Made by a program: the position numbers and the translations under genes
Origin: Myxococcota bacterium
Lineage (GTDB): Bacteria > Myxococcota_A > UBA9160 > UBA6930
DNA length: 60,031 nucleotides
Reading direction: 5' to 3'
Assembly (NCBI GenBank): GCA_030065975.1
Contig: JASJCN010000005.1
Coordinates: 1-60,031, forward strand
Shown: in pieces, positions 8,250 to 16,300 of the stretch
Layout: each line of letters begins with the position of its first letter
Numbering within the stretch: the first letter of the stretch is position 1
The notes under the pieces: generated by a model
Told to the model about the DNA's origin: nothing
Seen by the model: only the letters and a program-made list of their open reading frames with translations
Databases searched by the model: none

Positions 8250-9425
8250 ATGCACGTCGAATTCACCCCCGAGCAGCAGCAGCTCCAGCAGGAGCTGCGC
8301 GCCTACTTCGCCGATCTCGTGACGGACGAGCTCCGCGACGAGCTCAAGGACTCCGAGGGCGGGGGGCCGGAGTACACGCGGATCTACAAGGAGCTGGCCA
8401 AGGACGGCTGGCTCGGGATCGGCTGGCCGACGGAGTACGGCGGCCAGAACCGCACGCCCATCGAGCAGTACATCTTCGCCGAGGAGGTGCAGCGCGTGGG
8501 CTTCCCGCTGCCCTTCCTCACGCTCTCGACCGTCGGCCCGACGATCATGCGCTACGGGAGCGAGGAGCAGAAGGACTTCTTCCTGCCGAAGATCCTGGCC
8601 GGCGACATCCACTTCGCCATCGGCTACTCGGAGCCCGAGGCCGGAACCGACCTCGCCTCGCTCAAGACCCGTGCCGTGAAGCAGGGCGACGAGTGGGTGA
8701 TCGACGGCCAGAAGACCTGGACCAGCCTGGCGAACTACGCCGATTACATCTGGCTGGCGGCGCGCACCGACCCCGACGCGAAGAAGCACCGGGGCATCTC
8801 CATCTTCATCGTTCCCACGAGCGACCCGGGCTACAAGTGCACGCCGATCCACACGGTCGGTACGCTGCGCACCAACGCGACCTTCTACGAGAACGTGCGG
8901 GTGCCCGAGTCGGCCCTGATCGGCGGCGAGAACAACGGCTGGTCGCTGATCACCGGGCAGCTCAACCACGAGCGGGTCTCGCTCTTCAACGTGGGCCCGA
9001 TCCAGATGGCCTTCGAAGAGGTGCGCGACTGGGCCAAGGAGACCAAGCTCCCCGACGGCCGCCGCGTGATCGACCAGTCGTGGGTCAAGAGCAACCTCGC
9101 CAGGGTGCACGCCCACGTCGAGGTGCTGAAGCTCATGAACTGGAAGCAGGCCTGGGAGCTCACCCACAGCCAGCTGCACCCGGCCGAGGCCAGCTCCGTC
9201 AAGGTCTACGGCAGCGAGTTCAACATCGAAGGCTACAAGTGGATGCTCGAGATCCTGGGCGACGCGGGTCTGGTGCGCGCGGGAGATCCCGGCGCGGTCC
9301 TGCGCGGCAAGATCGAGCGCATGTACCGGGGCATGCTGGTGCTCACCTTCGGAGGCGGCACCAACGAGGTGCAGCGCGACATCATCGCCATGGCCGGCCT
9401 CGGCATGCCGCACTACAAGGAGTAG
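8250..9425 (+). CDS. Acyl-CoA dehydrogenase, large subunit of a FadE pair
   Basis: This 391-aa acyl-CoA dehydrogenase shows GYSEPEAGTDLASL, WVIDGQKTWTSLANYAD and near the end FGGGTNEVQRDIIA, the segment that contacts FAD and carries the catalytic region. The ATG at 8250 is chosen over the GTG at 8244 because GGAG (8241-8244) then has a 5-nt spacing. Only 5 bp separate its stop from the next, shorter dehydrogenase. Adjacent long and short FadE genes encode alpha2-beta2 heterotetramers in mycobacterial steroid catabolism (FadE28-FadE29 and FadE26-FadE27), so the two products probably form one enzyme. Confidence 0.92.
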   Translation: MHVEFTPEQQQLQQELRAYFADLVTDELRDELKDSEGGGPEYTRIYKELAKDGWLGIGWPTEYGGQNRTPIEQYIFAEEVQRVGFPLPFLTLSTVGPTIMRYGSEEQKDFFLPKILAGDIHFAIGYSEPEAGTDLASLKTRAVKQGDEWVIDGQKTWTSLANYADYIWLAARTDPDAKKHRGISIFIVPTSDPGYKCTPIHTVGTLRTNATFYENVRVPESALIGGENNGWSLITGQLNHERVSLFNVGPIQMAFEEVRDWAKETKLPDGRRVIDQSWVKSNLARVHAHVEVLKLMNWKQAWELTHSQLHPAEASSVKVYGSEFNIEGYKWMLEILGDAGLVRAGDPGAVLRGKIERMYRGMLVLTFGGGTNEVQRDIIAMAGLGMPHYKE

Positions 9426-9430
9426 AAGCG

Positions 9431-10522
9431 ATGGACTTCACCATCGACGACGACCAGAAGGCGCTGCGCGAGCTGGCGGCCGAGATCCTCCGGGGCGAGG
9501 CCACCCAGGAGCGCCTGCGCGAGGTCGAGCACGGCGACGAGCGCGTGGACCTCGGGCTGTGGAAGCAGCTCGCCAAGGCCAACCTGCTGGGCGTGGCCAT
9601 CGCCGAGGCCCACGGCGGCAACGGCATGGGCCTCTCGGACCTGTGCGTGTTGCTCGAGGAGATCGGGCGCACGACGGCACCGCTGCCCGCCGTCGAGACC
9701 CTGGTGCTGGGAGCCTCTGCCATCGAGCGCTTCGGAAGCGCCGAGCAGCAGCAGAAGTGGCTGCCCGGCGTCGTTTCCGGCGACACGCTGCTCTCGGCCT
9801 CGCTCGTCGAGGACGCGGGCGCCGAGGTCGTGGCGACGGCCGACGGTGAGGGCTTCCGGCTCAGCGGCCGCCGGCTGCTCGTGCCCAACGCGCACGTGGC
9901 GACCCGCGTGCTGCTGCCGGCGCGCACCGACGGGGGGCTCTCCTGGTTCCTGGTGGATCCCTCGGGCGACGGCGTCTCGTCGACCCGCAAGGAGGTCGTG
10001 AACCTGCAGATCCACTCGGATCTCGAGCTGTCGGAGGTGCCGGTGGACGCGGCCGATCGGCTGGACGGGGACGCGGAGGCGATCCGGCGCTTCCTCGCGG
10101 ACCGCACACGGCTTGCGGCCTGTGCGATCCAGCTCGGCACGGCCGAGCGCGCCCTCGAGATGACCGCGGAGTACACGCGCGAGCGCAAGCAGTTCGATCG
10201 CCCGGTCGGGAGCTTCCAGGCCGTGCACACCCGCGCGGGCGACGCCTACGTGGACCTGCAGTGCATGCGCCTCAGCTACTGGCGTGCCCGCTTCCTGGTG
10301 GAGCAGGGCGCCGACGCGACCGACGAGCTCGAGGTGGCCAAGTACTGGGCCGGCGAGGCAGGCGCGCGCGTCTGCTACGCAGCCCAGCACCTTCACGGCG
10401 GCATCGGCGTCGACACCGACTACCCGCTGCACCGGCACTACCTCTGGGGCACCCACGGCACGATCGCCGGCGGGAGCCCGCGCGAGCTGTTGGAGTCGAT
10501 CGGCGAGCGGATCGCAGGCTAG
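9431..10522 (+). CDS. Acyl-CoA dehydrogenase, small subunit of a FadE pair
   Basis: This 363-aa acyl-CoA dehydrogenase homologue begins MDFTIDDDQKALRELAAEI and includes EYTRERKQFDRPVGSFQAV and LHGGIGVDTDYPLHRHYLW. The usual GTNE catalytic segment is replaced by GTIAGGSPREL, which fits the non-catalytic or half-site role of the smaller subunit in heteromeric FadE enzymes. It starts 5 bp after the preceding dehydrogenase and is probably translationally linked to it. It ends the acyl-CoA block and is followed by a hairpin between convergent genes. Confidence 0.9.
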   Translation: MDFTIDDDQKALRELAAEILRGEATQERLREVEHGDERVDLGLWKQLAKANLLGVAIAEAHGGNGMGLSDLCVLLEEIGRTTAPLPAVETLVLGASAIERFGSAEQQQKWLPGVVSGDTLLSASLVEDAGAEVVATADGEGFRLSGRRLLVPNAHVATRVLLPARTDGGLSWFLVDPSGDGVSSTRKEVVNLQIHSDLELSEVPVDAADRLDGDAEAIRRFLADRTRLAACAIQLGTAERALEMTAEYTRERKQFDRPVGSFQAVHTRAGDAYVDLQCMRLSYWRARFLVEQGADATDELEVAKYWAGEAGARVCYAAQHLHGGIGVDTDYPLHRHYLWGTHGTIAGGSPRELLESIGERIAG

Positions 10523-10525
10523 CCC

Positions 10526-10547
10526 GCGATCGCGTGCCCGCGATCGC
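10526..10547. terminator. Hairpin between convergent genes
   Basis: GCGATCGC, a six-base loop (GTGCCC) and a second GCGATCGC form a perfect 8-bp stem, starting 4 bp after the dehydrogenase stop and ending 11 bp before the stop of the convergent gene. There is no T-tract on either side, so it may be a structural or Rho-assisted bidirectional terminator and not a classical intrinsic one. Confidence 0.4.
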
Positions 10548-10557
10548 CAGAGCGCGA

Positions 10558-11445
10558 TCAGTTGGCGGTCGCGACCGCCTCCACGCTGTCGAGCTCGGCG
10601 CGAGCCTTGCGCGCGAGCCTCTGCGTGGCGAGGTCCTCAGCCAGGAGCTCGGGGCGCGGCTGTGCCTCGATCGCCTGATCGAGGAGCTTGCGGGCTTCCT
10701 CCTCCCGCTCGGGAGCGAGCTCGATCAGGGTGAGCGCGAGCAGGAAGCGGTTGCCCGGATCGTCGGCCTGCACCGCGACGGCGGCCTCGGCCTCGGGGAT
10801 CGCCTGCGAGCGGTTCACGAAGCCCGACACGAAGGGGACCTTCGGGAGCGCCGCGTGCAGGCGGGCCAGCAGGCGGTGCGCGCCTCCGCGCTCGACCGTC
10901 GGGTCGAGGCGTGCGGAGACGACGGCGTAGTCGTGGGCGCGGTTCGCGACGCCCTTCCGGACGGACTGCAGCAGCCCGGCCTCGCGGCTCCAGGCGCCCC
11001 AGGCGACGGCAGACCAGAAGTAGAGCTCGGCCGCGTCGCGCGCGGAGATGCCCGCGGCAGCGAGTCGCGACGGCTGCTCGTCCGGAGAGAGCTCGTGGAG
11101 CGCGGTTCCACCCAGTTTCTCGGCCAGCACGTCGAGGCTCTCCTGTGCGAGCTCCGCGCCTTCCTTGAAGGCGGCGACCTTCTCCTCGGGAGCGATGCGC
11201 GCGAAGTCGCCCCGGTAGTGGAGCGAGCGCAGCACGCGCCAGCGGATGTCGATGCGCTCGGGCTCGGCGACGAGCGCCTCCCGGTAGGCGACCAGCGACG
11301 TGTCCACGGCGGTGGGATCCACCCGGTCCGCCTCGATCTCGAGAGCGCGGGCCGCGAAGGCCTCGTCGCCCCGGGCCAGGGGCTCCGCATGGAGCGCCGC
11401 GGGCAGGAGCAGGAGGAGGGCGAGAGTCAGGATTCGGGAGAGCAT
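10558..11445 (-). CDS. Exported TPR protein, possibly TatT-like
   Basis: This 295-aa protein has a clear Sec signal peptide (MLSRILTLALLLLLPAALHA, cleavage near residue 20). The rest is alpha-helical with TPR-like helix pairs. The segment ELYFWSAVAWGAWS followed by a repeat-rich helical C-terminus resembles the TatT component family of TRAP-associated periplasmic proteins, though no TRAP transporter genes are nearby. The ATG at 11445 is chosen because it begins the signal peptide; an in-frame ATG at 11463 would add six polar residues. It lies 90 bp downstream of the selenoprotein gene on the same strand and could be cotranscribed. The function is unknown. Confidence 0.75.
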   Translation of the reverse strand: MLSRILTLALLLLLPAALHAEPLARGDEAFAARALEIEADRVDPTAVDTSLVAYREALVAEPERIDIRWRVLRSLHYRGDFARIAPEEKVAAFKEGAELAQESLDVLAEKLGGTALHELSPDEQPSRLAAAGISARDAAELYFWSAVAWGAWSREAGLLQSVRKGVANRAHDYAVVSARLDPTVERGGAHRLLARLHAALPKVPFVSGFVNRSQAIPEAEAAVAVQADDPGNRFLLALTLIELAPEREEEARKLLDQAIEAQPRPELLAEDLATQRLARKARAELDSVEAVATAN

Positions 11446-11535
11446 GGTCTTCTCTTCGGCCATACCGGGTTCTTCGAGAGGGGCGGGTGAACGGATGCAA
11501 GGCACCCGCGGGGGGCAGGAGCTCCGCTGCGGCTT

Positions 11536-12270
11536 CTAGAGGTGCTCCTGGATCGCTCCGAGCACCCGATCGGGGTGCGAGCGCTCCTGGTAGTTGGTCG
11601 CCTGGTCCTTCCAGCGCACGATTCCCTCCGCGTCCACCAGGAAGGTGGTGGGGATCGGCATGCCCTGGATCCCCTTCGGCGTGATGTTGGTCGGGTTGCG
11701 CAGACCGTAGCGGTCCGTGACCACGAGGTCCGGGTCCGAGAGCATGGTGGCCTGCGAGCCGTGCCGGCCCCGCTGCTTGCGGATCGTCTCCGGGGTGTCG
11801 GTGGAGACGGTGAGCAGCTGGATGCCTCGCGCGTCGAGCTCGGGCCGGAGATCCTCCCATCGCCGCAACTCGGCGACACAGTAGGGTCACCAGTGGCCGC
11901 GGAAGAACTTGAGCAGGTAGGGCTTGCCGCGCAGGCTCGCCGTATCGAAGGGCTTCCCCTGATCGTCGGGCGCGGTGAAGTCGAGGATGGGTCCGCCGAC
12001 CGCGACGGCCGGCGTGGCATCCACCTGGCCCGCGAGGGTCTGCAGACCCAGGAAGATCGCGCCGGCGGCCGTGCCGAAGGTCGCGGCGATGCCGCCGAGC
12101 GTTCCCGGCGACGAGAGCAGCGCCACGACGCCCAGCCCGAGCGCGACCGCGAACCCGAGCATCGCGAGGCCGCGGCGCCCGCTGAGACGCGCCGCGCGCA
12201 GCCCGACGACCCAGGCCGTGGCGGTGGCCAGCGTGACGGCGAGGGATGCGAAGCCCAGGGAGGCGCCCAT
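11536..12270 (-). CDS. Membrane-anchored selenocysteine peroxiredoxin/redoxin (TGA = Sec)
   Basis: Reading the TGA at 11887-11889 as selenocysteine gives a 244-aa protein. Residues about 5-27, 34-53 and 57-78 are hydrophobic (two or three membrane spans), then an AhpC/TSA-like thioredoxin-fold domain covers about 90-244: DFTAPDDQGKPFDTASLRGK, then FFRGHW-U-PYC with Sec128 and Cys131, TVSTDTPETI, and the cis-Pro segment MPIPTTFLVDAEG. Homologues have Cys at the TGA position, and the frame resumes without any shift. A SECIS-like stem-loop follows 10 nt after the TGA. It probably reduces peroxides or disulfides at the membrane. An automatic caller would split it into an N-terminal membrane ORF (11887-12270) and a C-terminal redoxin ORF. 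The Sec machinery (selA, selB, selC, selD) must be elsewhere. Confidence 0.87.
11860..11876 (-). other. SECIS-like stem-loop after the in-frame TGA
   Basis: On the mRNA strand UCGCCG, a loop AGUUG, and CGGCGA form a perfect 6-bp stem with a 5-nt loop. The loop begins 16 nt after the UGA and has G as its second base. Bacterial SECIS elements require a short upper stem, a G in the first two loop positions and a UGA-to-loop distance of roughly 16-37 nt, so this fits at the near limit. CCC just after the UGA could pair with GGG downstream to extend the stem. Confidence 0.65.
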
Positions 12271-12306
12271 GGCGAGAGAGGCTAGGACGCTCCCGTCTCT
12301 CCCGCC
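12271..12306 (-). terminator. Possible hairpin downstream of the ankyrin gene
   Basis: GGCGAGAGA (12271-12279) can pair with TCTCTC (12296-12301) and GCC (12304-12306), leaving a two-base bulge and a loop of about 16 nt. It lies in the 66-bp gap between the ankyrin gene and the selenoprotein start. There is no T-tract. It could instead be a leader structure of the selenoprotein gene. Confidence 0.3.
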
Positions 12307-12336
12307 CGAACCTCGTTTCGGCCGCGCAGGGACGCG

Positions 12337-13944
12337 CTAGTCGGCTCCGTCCGGCTCCGGTGCCCCGAAACGCCGCAAGACCTCGGCGACCGCGGGAGAT
12401 GCATTCGCCAGCTGGGCCGAGCTCATCTCGGCTCCCGCTTCGACGAGGCGCTCCGCACAGGCGGCCCAGTCGCGCTGGCGCTCCTCCTCCGTGCGCGGGG
12501 TGGGCTCGGCGGCCCCGAACCAGCGCGAGGCGAAGCAGAGCGCTCCGAGCGCGTTGCCGCCGTAGGGGTTTCGCTCGTTCGGGTCGGCGCCGTGGGCGAG
12601 AAGCAGCTCCACCATCTCGACGTGGCCCCAGAAGGCCGCGACGTCGAGCGGCGTGGAGTCGCCCTCGGGCCGCGTGTCCGCGGGAAGCCCGAGCTCGAGG
12701 AAGCAGCGCAGGCCCGCCACGTTCCAGAGATCGGCGCACTCGCGCGGGAGCGCCTGCTCGTCCTGGGTGAGGCGTTCGAAGCGCCGCGGGTCGGCGCCGT
12801 GCAGCGCTCGGGCGCGCTCCGTCTCACCGGCGGCGCAGGCGGCCAGCAGCTCACAGGCTTCGGGCAGGGTCGGGTCGGCGCCGCGCGCGAGCAGGTGCTC
12901 GGCTACGCGGGTCTGGCCCAGCAGCCGGGCGTGCTGGTACGGCGTGTGCCCGTACTCGTCGCGTTGCTCGATGTCGGCGCCGCGATCCAGGAGCAGGTCG
13001 ACGGCGTCCGGGCCGCGGCCACGCAGCGCGACATGGTGCAGCGGATAGGTCTCGCGGTGGATCGCGCGCTCTCCGGGGTCGGCCCCGTGCTCGAGCAGCA
13101 GCCGTGCCGCGCGCAGGTCCGGGAAATCGAGGGCACGCAGCAGGGCGTTGGTTCGCGCCGGCGTCGCTCCGTAGGCGAGCAGCTGCCGCAGCACGGCGAT
13201 CCGGTCGTGCTCGCAGGCGTGGTACAGCGAGTCGTTGTCGTCGGGGTGGGCGCCGCCCTCCATCAGCGTCTTGGCCAGGCCCGCCTGGTTGCGTTCGACG
13301 CAGCCGAGCAGCGTCGTGGCCCGGAACGGCCCGAAGCGCGACTCCCGCTCGAACGCGGCATCCGGGTTCGCACCGCGGCGCAGCAGCTTCTGGGCGATCT
13401 GGATGCGTGCACCCGCGACGGGGCCGAGGTTCAGGTTCGACCAGCAGAGCGTCCACAGGGGCTCGGCGTCGAAGGGTCCGCCGGGCCGGGTCGCGGCCGC
13501 CTCGTCGCGGGCGAGGATCTCCTCCACCCTCGCCTCGTCGGCGGCCGCGCAGGCGGTGTGCATGTCGAAGCGAGCGAGCTCCGGGTCTCGGGCCAGCAGC
13601 TCGTGGGCACGGCGCCCATCGTCGCCGATGGCGGCGCGCAGCAGCTGCTCCGCGCGCGCCGCCGCGTCGGCGTTCAGGAACGCGACGAGCTCCTTAAAGC
13701 GCGGCCAGCTCGGCAGGCCGTACTCGCGGGCGATCACCCACTGGGCGTCCGCCAGCTTGAACTCCCGGGCGGCGAGCTCGGAGTCGGGAAGCGCCGCGAA
13801 GCGCGGGTGGATGGCGCGGATGCGAGCCAGCGCTTCGGCGTCGGCGCGCGCGTGGGCCTTCACGAGGGCCTTGGCCGCCTTGCGGTCGTGCTCGAGGCTC
13901 GGGCGGGCCGGAATGGCTCGGACGGGATCTGCGGACGGGGACAT
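12337..13944 (-). CDS. Ankyrin-repeat protein
   Basis: This 535-aa soluble protein has an N-terminal helical module (LEHDRKAAKALVKAHARAD through WVIAREYGLPSWPRFKELV) that commonly precedes ankyrin repeats in bacterial proteins. About eight or nine ankyrin units follow, with recognisable cores such as LLRRGANPDA, LLEHGADPGE, LLDRGADIEQRDEYGHTPYQ, LLARGADPTL and STPLDVAAFWGHVEMVELLL. Ankyrin stacks bind other proteins; the partner is unknown. The ATG at 13944 is fixed by a strong AAGGAGGT 6 nt upstream; the frame stays open for 29 more codons without family sequence. No signal peptide is visible. A 206-bp gap to the next gene upstream holds its promoter, but I could not pick one out. Confidence 0.85.
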   Translation of the reverse strand: MSPSADPVRAIPARPSLEHDRKAAKALVKAHARADAEALARIRAIHPRFAALPDSELAAREFKLADAQWVIAREYGLPSWPRFKELVAFLNADAAARAEQLLRAAIGDDGRRAHELLARDPELARFDMHTACAAADEARVEEILARDEAAATRPGGPFDAEPLWTLCWSNLNLGPVAGARIQIAQKLLRRGANPDAAFERESRFGPFRATTLLGCVERNQAGLAKTLMEGGAHPDDNDSLYHACEHDRIAVLRQLLAYGATPARTNALLRALDFPDLRAARLLLEHGADPGERAIHRETYPLHHVALRGRGPDAVDLLLDRGADIEQRDEYGHTPYQHARLLGQTRVAEHLLARGADPTLPEACELLAACAAGETERARALHGADPRRFERLTQDEQALPRECADLWNVAGLRCFLELGLPADTRPEGDSTPLDVAAFWGHVEMVELLLAHGADPNERNPYGGNALGALCFASRWFGAAEPTPRTEEERQRDWAACAERLVEAGAEMSSAQLANASPAVAEVLRRFGAPEPDGAD

Positions 13945-14150
13945 CGGGACCTCCTTCGTGGCCCGTCGTCCGCAGAGCGGGCCGAAGCAGGTCGATGTCT
14001 GCCAGGACCGATCTCGTCTCCCGACCCCCATGCCCCTCGTGCGGGACCGGGAGCCGGCTCAGGTGGGACGTTCCCTCTCCGCGGACCGGATGCGCCCTGC
14101 GCGCTCCCGTAGGATACACGAGCGGCGGGCGCATCGGCCATCGCGCGGAG

Positions 14151-15770
14151 CTAGCCGACGGGCCCGAAGGACTCCGAGTGGATCTGGTCGGCCGGGACGC
14201 CTCGGGCCTCGAGCTGGCTCTGGATGCCCGCCATGAATGCGACGGGCCCGCACAGGAAGTAGTGCGCGTCCGGCCGGTCCACCAGGGTCGCGAGCCAGTC
14301 GCCGTCGACGCGGCCGGTGTGGTCGTGGGCTGCGTCCTCGGGGAGCGGCCGGCTGTAGGCCGTATGGACCCGGATCCCATCGCGACGGCTCGCGAGCTCG
14401 CGCACCTCCTCCGCCAGCGGGTGGTGTCGGCCGTCCCGGGCTCCGTGGACGAACCACACCGGCCGCTCGCGGTCCTGGGCCGCGAGCTCGTGGAGCATGC
14501 TCACCATCGGCGTGAGCCCCACGCCCGCGCTCACCAGCACCACGGGGCACTCCGTGCAGCCGATCATGAAGTCGCCGGCCGGCTTTCGGATCGGGAGGAT
14601 CGCGCCCTCCGTAACCCGGTCGTGCAGGTGGCGGGAGGCCACGCCTTGCGGCTCGCGCTTGACGGTGATGCGGTAGCGCTCGCCCGCCGGGTCGCCGGAG
14701 AGCGAGTAGGTGCGGCGCACGGGCTCGCTCGTGCCGGGCACCTCGAGCTCGATGGGCAGGTGCTGGCCGGCCGCGAACTCGGGCAGCGGGCCGCCGTCGC
14801 GCGAGGCGAACACGAAGGACACGACGTCCTCGCTCTCGCGCCGCTTCTCGACGACCTTCACCGAGCGCACCGAGTCGGCGCTCGCATCGAAGCGCAGCGG
14901 GATCGCGCCCGGCACCTCGACCACCTCCTCGACGTCGAGCACCACGAGACGCCGCGCACCGGGGAAGCTCGCCACGGCCTCGGAGTCCCAGTCGATGCGG
15001 GTGTGGCCGGTGATCTGGAGCAGGCTGCCCGTCTCGAAGTCGATGAACAGATAGCCCGCGCGCGGATCGAGCAGCATGTTGCCGATGGTGTTGAAGTGGT
15101 TGTTGCCCGCGTAGTCGGGGAAGACGAGCCGCCCGTCGCCCTCGATGCGGACGAAGCCCGGGTCGCCGCCGCGGTGGGAGGCGTCCATCCCGAAGGTCGG
15201 GCTCTCGCCCTCGCCCCGGTAGCCGCTGGCGATGAAGAAGGTGTCGGCCGAGCGGATCCACTCCTGCTGGGATTCGGAGAGGGTGGTGGCCCGCCGCGCG
15301 GCACCGGGCTCGTCGGTGACGCGACGCCAGTCGCGTTCATGGATGTACTGGGGGCAGTTGCCGAAGGTCTGATCCACCTGGAACACGAGGGCCTTCGCGT
15401 CCGCCGCGATGCGGCCGTTCAGCCGGTTGCGCCGCCGCGTGGCGAACTCGATGCCGAGCAGGCCGAGGTCGGCGCCCGGCGTGAGCGCGCCCTCGAGCGC
15501 GTCGCCCTCTCCCGGCTGTGCCTCGATCACCAGCGAGCGGTCGTCCGGCGAGGTCACGAACCCCTCGTCTCCGACCAGCAGGGTGGCCCAGGGCCGTCCC
15601 TGGCCGTCGCGCGCGGCGGCGACCAGGAACGGCAGGGCGGTGTGGAAGGCGCGGTGCTCGTCGGGCAGGTAGGGCCGGACGATCTTGCGCGCCCAGTCCT
15701 CGATCTCCGACACGCCGAGGCGCGCCTGGACCTGCTTCTCGCCAGCGTGGAACGGGGATGTCTGCGACAT
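14151..15770 (-). CDS. PPOX-class FMN protein fused to ferredoxin/flavodoxin reductase
   Basis: This 539-aa fusion has two parts. Residues about 30-300 form a pyridoxamine-phosphate-oxidase-like split-barrel domain (FATRRRNRLNGRI, GNMLLDPRAGYLFIDFETG), a fold that binds FMN or a similar flavin. Residues about 310-539 form an FNR-type reductase: RRTYSLSGDP is the FAD-binding RxYS motif, SAGVGLTPMVSML the NAD(P) site and FLCGPVAFM the C-terminal nucleotide contact. No ferredoxin 2Fe-2S domain follows, so electrons would go from NAD(P)H through FAD to the split-barrel flavin. The ATG at 15770 has GGAG 7 nt upstream. The gene starts 9 bp after a VOC-family gene and is divergent, with it, from a LysR regulator. 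The substrate is unknown; detoxification of a small electrophile is one possibility. Confidence 0.87.
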   Translation of the reverse strand: MSQTSPFHAGEKQVQARLGVSEIEDWARKIVRPYLPDEHRAFHTALPFLVAAARDGQGRPWATLLVGDEGFVTSPDDRSLVIEAQPGEGDALEGALTPGADLGLLGIEFATRRRNRLNGRIAADAKALVFQVDQTFGNCPQYIHERDWRRVTDEPGAARRATTLSESQQEWIRSADTFFIASGYRGEGESPTFGMDASHRGGDPGFVRIEGDGRLVFPDYAGNNHFNTIGNMLLDPRAGYLFIDFETGSLLQITGHTRIDWDSEAVASFPGARRLVVLDVEEVVEVPGAIPLRFDASADSVRSVKVVEKRRESEDVVSFVFASRDGGPLPEFAAGQHLPIELEVPGTSEPVRRTYSLSGDPAGERYRITVKREPQGVASRHLHDRVTEGAILPIRKPAGDFMIGCTECPVVLVSAGVGLTPMVSMLHELAAQDRERPVWFVHGARDGRHHPLAEEVRELASRRDGIRVHTAYSRPLPEDAAHDHTGRVDGDWLATLVDRPDAHYFLCGPVAFMAGIQSQLEARGVPADQIHSESFGPVG

Positions 15771-15779
15771 GTCGGTCTC

Positions 15780-16184
15780 CTAGCTCGCCGGTCCGATCAG
15801 CTCGAGGCGGATGCCGCCCGGGATCGTGCACATCATGTGTCGCGTCGCGCCGCCGCCGAGGGACTCGGGGGTGAACTCCACCGAGACGTCCTCGCGGGCC
15901 TGTAGCTCGCCGTGCAGGGCGTCGAGGTCGGCGGCGTCCACCTGGAGCGCCAGGTGGTGGAGGCCGATCACGCGCTTGCGATCGAAGGGGGTGGCGTCGG
16001 CGCCGTTCTCGGCCTGCCACAGGGTGATCATCACCTGGCCGTCGCTCAGGAAGACGGCCGGGTAGTCGGGCACCTCGCCGACGGCTTCGAAGCCGAGTGC
16101 CTGCTGGAAGAAGGCCTGGCTGGCAGCCAGATCGGGAACGGTGAGGCCGGCGTGGTGCACGCCCTGGGTTCGGGGATGGCTCAT
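15780..16184 (-). CDS. VOC/glyoxalase-family metalloprotein
   Basis: This 134-aa single-domain member of the vicinal oxygen chelate superfamily begins MSHPRTQGVHHAGLTVPDLA, where HHAGL supplies the first metal-binding His. GLHHLALQVD provides the second and RLELIGPAS ends the second beta-alpha-beta-beta-beta unit. Such proteins act as glyoxalases, dioxygenases or isomerases. The ATG at 16184 has AGGAG about 8 nt upstream. It is the first gene of a two-gene unit with the PPOX-reductase and is transcribed away from the LysR gene, which probably controls it. Confidence 0.88.
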   Translation of the reverse strand: MSHPRTQGVHHAGLTVPDLAASQAFFQQALGFEAVGEVPDYPAVFLSDGQVMITLWQAENGADATPFDRKRVIGLHHLALQVDAADLDALHGELQAREDVSVEFTPESLGGGATRHMMCTIPGGIRLELIGPAS

Positions 16185-16300
16185 GGTGTCTCTCCTGATG
16201 CGGGGCTGGGCCCCTGGGTACGAGGAGAGGATGTTCTCTGCGAAGGAAGAGATAAATAGAGACGATTCGCTTATACTCCTCAAAATAATGGAGTAATCGT
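16185..16300. promoter_or_regulatory. Divergent LysR/VOC control region
   Basis: This 116-bp gap is much more AT-rich than its neighbours. TATACT at 16272-16277 is a good -10 for the LysR gene, giving a leader of under 20 nt. TACTCC (16274-16279) and GGAGTA (16290-16295) form an inverted repeat that contains the LysR ribosome binding site. A second short inverted repeat, TCTCT (16235-16239) and AGAGA (16248-16252), lies nearer the VOC gene. Either could be an operator; LysR proteins usually bind such divergent gaps. Confidence 0.5.

Noticed and set aside
5277..9413. A 1378-codon minus-strand frame that looks like a fusion with an acyl-CoA dehydrogenase at its end
   Set aside because: Only the last 400 codons are a real protein; the rest is antisense to the synthetase and dehydrogenase genes on the plus strand.
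11536..12270. Reading the TGA as a nonsense mutation that makes the redoxin a pseudogene
   Set aside because: The stop falls exactly at the catalytic Cys, there is no other lesion, conservation continues on both sides and a SECIS-like hairpin follows.
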